In this document: one piece after another, positions 53,254-64,000 of the stretch | How positions within the stretch are numbered: position 1 is the first letter of the stretch | Layout of the letters: each line of letters opens with the position of its first letter | Assembly (NCBI RefSeq): GCF_050003625.1 | Contig: NC_134400.1 | Coordinates: 68,156,126-68,220,125, forward strand | Direction: 5' to 3' | DNA from: Haematobia irritans | Lineage: Eukaryota; Arthropoda; Insecta; Diptera; Muscidae | Length of the DNA: 64,000 nucleotides | Translations under genes and position numbers: made by a program | The notes under the pieces: generated by a model | What the model was told of the DNA's origin: nothing | Databases searched by the model: none | Seen by the model: the letters and a program-made list of their open reading frames with translations, nothing else

Positions 53254-56200
53254 TTGTTTCTGCTTCCTTCAATGTGCAATACAGACACTGTCGTTGCAAG
53301 TTTAGAAATAGACAAATGCAAATATTGGGTATCTTCGGTCTACATGGGACATGACAGGGAGATGCCTCCATATGCCGTTAAGACCTTAGTGGAGGAGTCA
53401 CTGAAAACAAAGACGAAACTCATTATGGGATGCGATGCGAATGCACATCATAGTATATGGGGAAGTAGTGATACTAATACAAGGGGAGAGTCGCTAATAG
53501 AGTTTATTTTGCGTACTAATCTGGTAGTTTGCAACAAGGGAGATGTCCCAACCTTTGTCACTAAAAACAGGCAAGAGGTTTTGGACATCACCTTGGCCTC
53601 GCAAGAACTGAATGAAATGATATCTGAGTGGCAGGTTTTAAGTGAACACAGCTTCTCAGATCATCGCTACATCAGTTTCAAATTTGATGTTCATATCACC
53701 AAGATCATATTTCCGCCAAATGTTAGGAAAGCTGACTGGAATAGGTATAGGGAATCGTTCACTATGATGATACCGGAAATAACAGAGACAAATATGAGAA
53801 ATGTGCAAGATATCGAACACGCAGTGGAGCGGATTACTAAGGCCTTCAACATCTCACTGAAAGCTGCATGCCCTAGAGGAAAGCCAAGGGGGAAACATCG
53901 ACCACCATGGTGGTCTACGGAATTAAGTAATATGAGGAAATCCTGCAGGAAGCTCTTTAACAAGGCAAAGTCCACCAGAGCCCCTGAGGACTGGGACGCT
54001 TACAAGAAGAATCTGAGAGGATACAAGCGAGAACTGAGAAAGGCTCAGCATAACTCTTGGAATGCTTACTGCAGCAGTATTGAGAATACGTCCGAGGCTT
54101 CCAGACTACGGAAGGTTCTAGCATCCACCAACTCCGCTCCAGGTTTCATTAAAACATCGGAGGGCAATTGGACAACGTCCAGTGAGGAGACGCTGGAGGT
54201 ACTATTGGACACACATTTTCCTGGAAATCAGACGGTTCAACCATGTACTGGCGGTGCCACAGTTGCTCAGCGGTCGTTTCCTGTCGAGGAAATTATATCG
54301 GAAACTAGAATAAGATGGGCGCTAAATAGCTTTGGACCATTCAAATCCCCTGGACCTGATGGAATTACTCCGGCGGAGTTACAAGCTGTAACTGACAAAA
54401 TTATCCCCTGGTTGTCGGTGATATATAAAGGATGTATCAACTTATCATATATCCCAGGAAAGTGGAGGGAAACAAAAGTCGTTTTCATACCTAAAGCGGG
54501 AAAAGCCTCTCACTCGAGGGCGAAGGATTTCCGACCAATCAGCTTATCCTCATTCCTACTTAAGACTCTCGAGAGGATGATAGATATTTATCTTAGAACT
54601 AGCATCGATTCAAGTTTGTTCTCGAAACGACAGCATGCATACTCGAAGGGCAGGTCTACTGAGACCGCACTACATGAACTAGTCAGCTTTATTGAAAGCT
54701 CACTATCTGTCAAAGAATACACAATCGTGGCGTTTCTAGACATCGAAGGGGCGTTCAATAATGTCCATCCGAGCTCGATATTAAATGGACTGACAACTCT
54801 GAATGTTGATCCATGTATACTCAGGCTGTTAGACGAACTGCTAATGAAGAGACGTATTTCAGCCACACTAGGACAAGCAAACATACAAAAGTATGTGAAC
54901 AGAGGCACTCCTCAAGGAGGAGTTCTATCACCTCTTCTTTGGAATGTTGCTATAAACGACCTTCTGGTTTCCCTAGAAAAAGAAAGGATACAAGTGGTGG
55001 CATACGCAGATGATGTGGCGCTAGCAGTCAGGGGAAAATTCCCATCAACAATTAGAGATATTATACAGAGAGCCCTCCGGATGACTGAGAAATGGGCGAA
55101 AGATAATGGTCTTGGGGTAAATCCTGCAAAGACAGAAATAGTCATGTACTGCAAAGATCGCAAAACTCCCACAGTTAGGCCCATTTCCTTAGGGGGTATT
55201 GAAATTCCCTTTAGGGAGTGTGCAAAATACCTTGGCGTTATTTTGGACAGGAAGCGTTATTTTGGAAGGAACTTTAAGCTTAATATTGAAGAAAGGGCGA
55301 GGAAAGCAACTGTAGCTTTGTACTCGTGCAAAAAGGCAATAGGAAAAAAGTGGGGACTAAAACCAAAAATTGTGCATTGGCTATACACGGCAGTGGTTAG
55401 ACCTATAATGCTATATGGTGTTGTAGTCTGGTGGCCGGCACTTCAGCAACCGACTGGTTTAGATAAAGTTCAGCGTATGGCGTGCTTGTGTATCTCAGGT
55501 GCATTCAGCAAGACAGGAACAAACTCCCTTAATGTCATACTGCATCTATTGCCTTTAGACATTTTGGCCAAACAGTCAGCTGCAACAACGGCTGTGCGGT
55601 TGCGCGAGCTATCGCTGTGGTCGGAAAAAAGTTACGGTCACAGTTCGGTCCTCAAAATAATGCCAGATGTGCCTAACGTAGTGGATTACACTTTGGCGAG
55701 TCCACTTTTCGACAAAAAGTTTGAGACTCTAATTCCCAACAGTGAGGCGTGGTGTACACGGACCCCGGGGAATAAAAGATATATAGATTTCTACACTGAT
55801 GGCTCCAAATTGGATGGCCAAGTGGGTTTCGGAGTATATTCTAAAGATCTGGAACTTCGAATAGCGAAAAGATTACCTGATCACTGTAGTGTTTTTCAGG
55901 CTGAAATATTAGCAATAAGAGAGGTGGCGAATTGGCTGAGAAGTAATGTTCCAAAAAATGTGGGCATTAATATATACTCAGACAGTCAACCTGCAATAAA
56001 ATCCTTGGACTCTGTGTTCCTCATCTCGAAAACGGCAATCGATTGCCGCAAATCTCTCAATGAGATGGCTGAGCAGTACAATATTCACCTAATATGGGTG
56101 CCTGGCCATAGGAACATACCGGGGAACTGCGAAGCGGATGAGTTGGCAAGGCTAGGGACTACCTTACATATTCCAGGGGAACTAGAATTTGTTGGTATGC

Positions 56201-56634
56201 CCCTAGCTACCTGCAAGCTCATGCTGCGTGAGAAGGCTGTTATGATGGCAAATGTTCGATGGGAGAATTGCAAGGGTTGTAACGACACCAAGCAAATATG
56301 GCCCCATTTCAACTTAAACCGCACACTAGATATGCTAATGTTCTCGAGACGTCAGATATCACTCCTGATATCTGCTATAACGGGTCGCTGCCTGATAGGA
56401 GATTTTGGAAAAACTATTGGCGCGAAGTATAATGACTATTGTATGAGCTGTCATGATGCGGAGGAAAAAGAATCAATTAAACACCTCTTGTGTGAGTGTC
56501 CTGCATTTTGTGTAAAGCGCAAGCAACTTTTAGGAGCATATAGCTTCAGATTACTGACGGATCTGGAAAACGTTAACTTAAGCAGTCTGCTAATATTTTT
56601 GGAACAATCTGGTTGGTTCAACAAAGAAAAATAA
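53254..56634 (+). pseudogene. LINE copy C ORF2, second copy (1126 aa, lacks the N-terminal endonuclease start)
   Basis: Open from the duplication junction to the normal stop, with endonuclease from FLLPSMCNTDTV on (Asn14 and Glu41 are lost), full RT, RNase H and cysteine cluster. Contains a 12-nt insertion after LGVILDRK (RYFGRNF instead of LNF) at about 55254-55270, made of a re-copied CGTTATTTTGGA segment. In frame, but without the first endonuclease motifs it should be inactive. Confidence 0.85.
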
Positions 56635-56768
56635 TCAAGAAGGTTCAGCGGTTAAAACTAGAAGTGCCCATATGTAATAGGTACTTTTAGTTAATGTGGT
56701 ATCACAATGGACTGAATAGTCTAAGTGAGCCTGAATCTTAATCGGGCTGCCACTTTAACCTAACCTAA

Positions 56769-58668
56769 CCTAGAGCGAAAAGGACTTTAATTCGTGACCA
56801 CCCCAAAAAATCGTAAAAAAATGGAATTTTTATTTTAAAAATTTATTTTGCCCATATGAAAAATTTCTTTTGCCCATATCTCCTTAAATATGCGTCCTAG
56901 AGCGAAAACGACTTTAATTCGTGACCATATCCACCCAAAACCTAAAAAAAATTAAATTTTTTTTATGAAAACCTTATTTTGGCCATATCACCTAAACTAA
57001 GCTCCCTAGAGCGAAAAGGACTTTAATTCGTGACCCCCCAAAAAAATTGAAAATCCACCCAAAACCTAAAAAATTTAAATTTTTATATGAAACACTTATT
57101 TTGCCCATATCTCCCAAACTAGGCGTTCTAGAGCGAAACTACTTTAATTCGTGACCACCAACAAAAAATTGAAAAATCCACCCAAAAACTAAAAAATTTC
57201 AATTTTTATATGAAAAACTGCTTTTGCCCATATCTCCTTTAATATGCGTACTAGAGCGAAAAGGACTTTAATTCGTAACATCCCAAAAAAAAATTGAAAA
57301 ATCCACCCAAATCGTAAAAAAATGGAATTTTTATTTTAAAAATTTATTTTTCCCATATGAAAAATTTCTTTTGCCCATATCTCCTTAAATATGCGTCCTA
57401 GAGGGAAAAGGACTTTAATTCGTGACCACCCCCAAAAAATTGAAAAATGCACCCAACAGCTAAAAAACTGCAATTTTTATATGAAAAATTTATTTTGCCC
57501 ATATATCCTTAAATATGCCTCCTAGAGCGAAAAGGACTTTAATTCGTGACCACCCCCCAAAAAATTGACTAATCCACCCAAAACCTAAAAAAATTTAAAT
57601 TTTTATATGAAAAACGTATTTTGCCCATATTCCTAAACTAAGCGCCCTAGAGCGAAAAGGACTTTAATGTAATTTAAAAAAAATTGAATAATCCACCCAA
57701 AACCTAAAAAAATTGAAATTTTTATCTGAAAAACTTATTTTGCCCATATCTTCGTATATACGCGTCCTAGAGCGAAAAGGACTTTAATTCGTGACCACCC
57801 CAAAAAATTTAATAATCCACCCAAAACCTAAAAAAATTGCAATTTTTATATAAAAACGCCCTAGAGCGAAAAGGACTTTAATTCGTGACCACCCTCCAAA
57901 AAATTGACAAATCCACCCAAAACCTAAAAAAATTTAAATTTTTATCTGAAAAACTTATTTTGCCCATATACCTAAACTAAGCGCCCTAAATCGAAAAGGA
58001 CTTTAATTTAATTAAAAAAATTGAATAATCCACCCAAAACCTAAAAAGATTAAAATTTTTATCTGAAAGACTTATTTTGCCCATATCATCGTATATACGC
58101 GTCCTAGAGCGAAAAGGACTTTAATTCGTGACCACCCCAAAAAATCGTAAAAAAATGGAATTTTTATTTTAAAAATTTATTTTGCCCATATGAAAAATTT
58201 CTTTTGCCCATATCTCCTTAAATATGCGTCCTAGAGCGAAAACGACTTTAATTCGTGACCAAATCCACCCAAAACCTAAAAAATTTTAAATTTTTATATG
58301 AAAAACTTATTTTGGCCATATCACCTAAACTAAGCGCCCTAGAGCGAAAAGGACTTTAATTCGTGACCCCCCAAAAAAATTGAAAATCCACCCAAAACCT
58401 AAAAAAATTGAAATTTTTATCTGAAAAATTTATTTTGCCCATATCTTCGTATATACGCGTCCTAGAGCGAAAGCGACTTTAATTCGTGACCACCCCAAAA
58501 AATTTAATAATCCACCCAAAACCTAGAAAAATTGCAATTTTTATATAAAAACTTCTTTTGCCCATATCTCCTTAAATATGCGTCCTAAAGAGAAAATGAC
58601 TTTAATTCGTGACCACCCCAAGAAATTTAATAATCCACTAAAAACCTAAAAAATTGAATTTTTATATG
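56769..58668 (-). repeat. ~125-bp satellite array, block 9 (right end of the satellite domain)
   Basis: Minus orientation. Includes repeated monomer runs seen in blocks 7 and 8. The array ends at about 58668, where the last monomer breaks off after TTGAATTTTTATATG. Confidence 0.95.
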
Positions 58669-58863
58669 TGTTTAAGTTCAAATGCCGTTTTCTTAGCTTT
58701 TGTTAAATCATATAATCATTTTCAAGTGTAATCCCTCCGTTAGGATTTGTCTATACCTTTTCTGTCTTTCGGCATTTTCAATTTATTGCACATAAATATA
58801 TTTATATTATCAACAACCAAGGTATGCACTTTCAGTCAAAGATAGTAAAAGAAGAAGATGGGA
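58669..58863. other. Non-satellite unique-looking DNA with a short coding-like stretch
   Basis: No recognisable element up to about 58835. From about 58838 it resembles, with a frameshift, the segment at 61850-61920 that reads VSIKDNKLEEDRKLACIIPN. Confidence 0.4.
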
Positions 58864-58934
58864 GATTGGCTTGCGTCATACCAAATGTTGCATTTACCAG
58901 ATTAGTTTAATACATGTTTGTAATCTTTTAGTTG

Positions 58935-58939
<5 letters not shown>
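58864..58939 (+). repeat. 76-bp direct repeat, left copy
   Basis: Identical by eye to 60118-60193; the two flank the family A element copy 2. A diverged third relative is at 61909-61975. Confidence 0.9.
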
Positions 58940-60099
<1,160 letters not shown>

Positions 60100-60117
60100 C
60101 GTTTTTATTTTTAAAAT

Positions 60118-60193
60118 GATTGGCTTGCGTCATACCAAATGTTGCATTTACCAGATTAGTTTAATACATGTTTGTAATCTTTTAGTTGTTTTT
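60118..60193 (+). repeat. 76-bp direct repeat, right copy
   Basis: Identical to 58864-58939. Both copies are followed by CGTTTTTATTTTT (after the inserted element in the left case), so a ~94-bp tandem duplication existed before family A copy 2 inserted. Confidence 0.9.
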
Positions 60194-60528
60194 CGTTTTT
60201 ATTTTTTAAATGAAAAATGTAATTTTCTTAATGAAACAATGTTAAATTTTAGGCAACAACAAAAAAAATTACATTTTCCCCTTTATGGAAATTTATTTCG
60301 TGCTCTTAATTTCTTTTTATTTGCATTTTAATGCTATGTCAATACTTGTCGTATACGCGTTTGGTTCGGGTATTAAACTAATGTGGTAAATGGTTTGATG
60401 TGCTCAGTAGCCAATCTCCCATCTTCCCCTTTTATTATCTTTGCGCTTTACAACTCGTATTTTATATCGGTTGTACATTAAATCTCTACGAGAAAAAATT
60501 AAATTATCCGTCGGTCTTTAATACCCGG
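60194..60528. other. AT-rich DNA with an inverted relative of the 58.84-kb segment
   Basis: The minus strand at about 60455-60370 (AAGATGGGAGATTGGCT...ATTAGTTTAATAC) is related to plus-strand 58855-58910. A block ATTTTAGGCAACAACAAAAA at 60248-60268 recurs at 62005-62025. Confidence 0.5.
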
Positions 60529-60630
60529 TTACATTGCCATTAAAGTGTTGAAAAGTGCTTGTAATTCTGATTTGTTTTCATCCAAATATTCTACGTCAAA
60601 GTTGAATTCAATTTCGCTGTAGTTCTCCAT
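60529..60630 (-). CDS. Small acidic ORF (33 aa), function unknown
   Basis: ATG at 60630 to TAA at 60529. The product is rich in Glu/Asp/Asn (MENYSEIEFNFDVEYLDENK and 13 more) and looks like real coding sequence by composition, but it is short and has no recognised domain. It lies next to the repeated coding-like segments at 58.84 and 61.85 kb and may be an exon of the same broken gene. Chance is possible. Confidence 0.25.
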   Translation of the reverse strand: MENYSEIEFNFDVEYLDENKSELQALFNTLMAM

Positions 60631-60653
60631 TTGATTACATTCATATTGTTGTG

Positions 60654-61813
60654 TTTATACCCTTCACCACTACTGTGGTACAGGGTATAAGTTTGTGCAT
60701 TTGTATGTAACGCCAAGAAATAGTGGTCATAGACCCATCTTTTAGTATACCGATCGGCTTTGAATTAAATTCTGAGTCGATTTAGCGATGTCCGTCTGTC
60801 TGTCTGTCTGTCCGTCTGTCTGTATATGTAATTTTCTGCACAAAGTACAGCTCGCAATTTAAGTCCGATCGTCCTCAAATTTGGCAGAGGGCCGTTTCTT
60901 GGGACAGAGACAATCGCTATTGATTTTGGAAAAAATCGGTTCAGATTTAGATATAGCTGCATTATATATTTATCCCCGATGTGGTCATAGTTAGCGTGTT
61001 TATAAACCGATTTTCTTAAAAGACCGTAGATCCAAATATTTTATGAATCTCGCAAATCTTGCAAAATATCAGCCAAATCGGTTCAGATTTAGATATAGCT
61101 CCCATATATATCTTTCGCCCGATATGGACTAATATGGTCCTAAAAACCAGATTTTTGGCCCAATGTGGTTGAAATTTTGCACAGGGAGTAGATTTAGCAT
61201 TGTAGCTGTGCGTGCCAAATTTGATTGAAATCGGTTCAGATTTAGATATAGCTTCCATATATATTTTTCGCCCGATATGGACTTATATGTCCCCAGAAGC
61301 CAGAGTTTTGGCCCAATTTGGTTGAAATTTTGCACTAGGAGTACAATTAGTAATATAGTCATGTGTGCCAAATTTGATTGAAATCGGTTCAGATTTAGAT
61401 ATAGCTCCCATATATAAGTTTTTCTGATTTCGACAAAAATGGTCAAAATACCAACATTTTCCTTGTTAAATCGCCACTGCTTAGTCGAAAAGTTGTAAAA
61501 TTGACTCTAATTTTCCTAAACTTCTAATACATATATATCGAGCCATAAATCATAAATAAACTTTTGCGAAGTTTCCTTAAAATTGCTTCAGATTTAAATG
61601 TTTCCCATATATTTTTACTAAAATTGTGTTCCACCCTAGTGCATTAGCCAACTTAAATTTTGAGTTTATAGGTTTTGTAAAAGTAAATGTATGTATTTGG
61701 GGCAAACCTTTATATATAGGATGTGATATGGTATCGAAATTTAGATCTGCAAAGTGGTGTAGGGTATAATATAGTCGGCCCCGCCCGACTTTAGACTTTC
61801 CTTACTTGTTTTT
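60654..61813 (+). mobile_element. Family B Helentron-like element, plus copy
   Basis: Starts with the hairpin TTATACCCTTCACCACTACTG...GGTACAGGGTATAA, has GTCT/GTCC tetramers at 60790-60822, modules of ~155 bp (CGGTTCAGATTTAGATATAG at about 60938, 61080, 61224 and 61385), and ends with TAGTCGGCCCCGCCCGACTT and CTTTCCTTACTTGTTTTT. No coding capacity. Confidence 0.8.
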
Positions 61814-62071
61814 CTTTTGGTTTTTCGATCTTCGATCTGCATAGAAAAAACAAAAACAATTGCATTGGTTGTAAGCATCAAAGACAATAAACTTGAGGAA
61901 GATAGGAAATTGGCTTGCATCATACCAAATGTTGCATTTACCATGTTAGTTCCATACATGTTCGTAATTTTTTTTATTAATTTTCTTAATGAAATAATGT
62001 TACATTTTAGGCAACAACAAAAAAATTTTATTATCTTTGTGCATACACACCCGATGAGAGCGGTATGTAAT
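61814..62071 (+). pseudogene. Spacer with a coding-like segment (SIKDNKLEEDRKLACIIPN)
   Basis: An open frame at 61817-62083 (88 codons) contains ALVVSIKDNKLEEDRKLACI followed by IPNVAFTMLVPYMFV. The same residues are traceable, with frameshifts, at 58838-58905 and (minus) around 60450-60400, so this is a repeated, diverging segment. I do not recognise the protein. The 3' part (ATTTTAGGCAACAACAAAAA) looks like an intron end plus the next exon. Confidence 0.35.
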
Positions 62072-63801
62072 AAAAACAAGTAAGTAAAGTCTAAAGTCGG
62101 GCGGAGCCGACTATATTATACCCTTCACCACTATGTAGACAAACATTTGTGTTACCATCTCAACTACTTAAAAGTTTGCATTTCCAGATACAAATACTTT
62201 AAATGGAAACAAGTTTTTGTACTTCTAAAAAACCTCTAGAATTAAAATTTAAATCGGCTAACGCCCTGGGATGAAACACAATGTTAGTAAAAAATATGGG
62301 AAATATGAAGCGAGAGAAATTTTAATGCAATTGTACAAAAGAGATTTATGATTTTTCAGGCGATACATATGTATTCGAGATATTGGACAATTAGAGCAAT
62401 ATTTTCAATTTTTGCTACTCAGCAGTGACGATTTTACAAGGATATTGGTTAGATCTTGCCAAGATATGTGGTCAAGTGTGGGTTGTGATATATTATTTGG
62501 TCTAGTCGGGCGACTTGGAGCCTTATTTAAAACTCATCCGTTCTGTGGAAATTATGGCATTGCAGTGTGTAGGATATTGCTAAGATATGGGGAAATCATC
62601 ACAGAATTTTGTGCAAAGTGTAAGAATTTTGGCCATTTTTGTATTCTCTGAGGAAACTATCCAGTCAATTGGAGGAAAATCCCATTCAAAATGAGTCTAA
62701 AATATGAAACAGTCTACCATATTTCCCCCAACTCTGGTGTACGTATATATGGGTGTTATATACAATCTGAACCAATTTTGACTAAATTTGACATGCATAG
62801 TTAGAATAATAATTCTGCTATCTATGCGAAATTTCACGTAAATAGGAGTATAACTTTGGCCCCCTGGTCACATGTGTGCAAATCGGACGGGAGATATCTA
62901 TGGGAGCCATACCTAAATCTGAACCGATTTCAATAAAATTTGCCACAATTACCTATACTACTAAACGTACTCCTTGTGCGAAATTTGAAGCAAATCACTG
63001 CAAAACCCTGGATTTTGAGGCCATATAAGTTCAAATCGGACGAAATATATATATGGGAGCTATATCTAAATCTGAATCAATTTTGACCATATTTGGCACA
63101 TGCAATAGTATCGTTGAAAGTACCGCTTGTGCAAAATTTGAAGTAAGTCAGGGCAAAACTCTGGCTTTTGAGACCATATAAGTCCAAATCGGGCGAAAGA
63201 TATATATGTGATATTTAAATCTGAACCGATTTTAACAAAATTTTACACACTTAACGATACTATTAAACGTACCCCTTGTGCAAAATTTGAACTAAATCAC
63301 AAAACTGTGGCTTTTGAGGCCATATAATTGCAAATCGGACGAAAGATATATATGGGAGCTATATCTAAATCTGAACCGATTTCAATAAAATTTACCAAGC
63401 ATTGGTAGAATGTCAATTCTACTCTTTATGCAAAATTTCACGTAAATCGGTAGTAAACTTTGGCCTCTGTGGTCATATGAGTCTAAATCGGACGAAAGAT
63501 ATATATGGGAGCTATATCTAAATCTGGACCGATTTGGCTGATATTTTGCAAGTTTTTCGAGACTCATAAAATATTTGGATCTACTGAATTTGAAGAACAT
63601 CGGTTGATAAACACGCCAATTATGACCAGATCGGTGATAAATATATATGGCAGCTATATCTAAATCTGAACCGATTTTTCCCAAAACCAATAGCGATTGT
63701 CTCTGTCCCAAGAAACGGTCCTATGCCAAATTTGAGGACGATCGGACTTAAATTGCGAGCTGTACTTTGTGCACAAAATTACATATACAGACAGACAGGC
63801 G

Positions 63802-63836
<35 letters not shown>

Positions 63837-63981
63837 GGACATCGCTAAATCGACTCAGAATTTAATTCTAAGCCGATCGGTATACTAAAAGATGGGTCTA
63901 TGGCCACTATTTCTTGGCGTTACATACAAATGCACAAACTTATTATACCCTGTACCACGGTAGTGGTGAAGGGTATAAAAA
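62072..63981 (-). mobile_element. Family B Helentron-like element, minus copy (most complete, 1.9 kb)
   Basis: Read on the minus strand: TTTTTATACCCTTCACCACTAC hairpin end (63981), a long (GTCT)n tract (63787-63840 plus), about ten ~150-bp modules, and the GTCGG...CCGAC hairpin followed by CTTACTTGTTTTTA (62072). It is longer than the plus copy because it holds more modules. Confidence 0.8.
63787..63840 (-). repeat. (GTCT)n microsatellite of family B minus copy
   Basis: Plus strand reads CAGACAGACAGGCGGACAGA and continues with ACAG tetramers to about 63840. Confidence 0.95.
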
Positions 63982-64000
63982 TACGAAATATTATGGTGGC

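Larger units (their letters stand above)
50685..56768 (+). mobile_element. LINE copy C, 5'-truncated, with an internal tandem duplication
   Basis: Begins inside the ORF1 end (LTKVEPMVIARVTDIS), so about 4/5 of ORF1 is missing. A 16-bp target duplication CCTAGAGCGAAAAGGA flanks it (50669-50684, 56769-56784). A 2.24-kb segment is duplicated: at 53224 the frame jumps from GLDKVQ back to the position equivalent to 50986 (CTGTATAATTGC). The last ~3.4 kb are nearly identical to copy B. Confidence 0.9.

Overview
The window looks like repeat-dense, probably heterochromatic chromosome from a calyptrate fly (a Musca, Stomoxys or Lucilia type genome). This is inferred from the mix of repeats: 17.6/297-type gypsy elements, elements carrying (GTCY)n and (TA)n microsatellites with TATACCC terminal hairpins, LINEs with RNase H domains, a Tc1/mariner-type element, several hAT elements with 8-bp target duplications, and introns of about 60 nt. 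I found no single-copy host gene that I can name. Almost every long reading frame belongs to a transposable element (TE).

Layout. 1-4.1 kb: a decayed minus-strand errantivirus-like (Ty3/gypsy) retrotransposon (RT, protease and gag remnants), split by a short Penelope-like element (PLE) with perfect 202-bp inverted repeats. 4.1-7.0 kb: a candidate DNA transposon with CACAGAAAAAA ends. It holds a possible three-exon small gene and a Helentron/DINE-1/mini-me-like element (family A). 7.0-7.3 kb: a 138-bp direct repeat. 7.3-58.7 kb: a domain built on a satellite of about 122-127 bp. From 7.3 to 16.1 kb the satellite lies in one orientation and forms, with pieces of a second Helentron-like element (family B), a higher-order repeat of about 2.58 kb. 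Near 16.7 kb there is a palindromic junction, and from 17.5 to 58.7 kb all satellite is in the opposite orientation.

The right arm is split by nested TEs. LINE copy A (19.1-35.5 kb) contains a 2,324-bp internal segment repeated head to tail, and carries three hAT elements (one nested in another, one carrying a piece of LINE reverse transcriptase) plus a MITE-like insert. A Tc1/mariner-like element (36.0-42.3 kb) contains an intact full-length LINE copy B. A second copy of the same Tc1/mariner element sits at the same satellite position (44.7-49.0 kb) and carries a TA-target element, which itself carries a hAT element. LINE copy C (50.7-56.8 kb) has an independent internal tandem duplication. 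58.7-64 kb: a family A element with a long (TA)n cruciform-type palindrome, short repeats with coding character, and two divergent family B elements.

How it works together: the only element that looks competent is LINE copy B (ORF1 409 aa overlapping ORF2 1201 aa, all catalytic motifs present, 12-bp target duplication). The rest looks like decayed elements co-amplified with satellite DNA by unequal exchange. The shared flanks of the two Tc1/mariner copies, the identical defects in all LINE A tandem units, and the fixed satellite/family-B junctions are the evidence for amplification at the DNA level.
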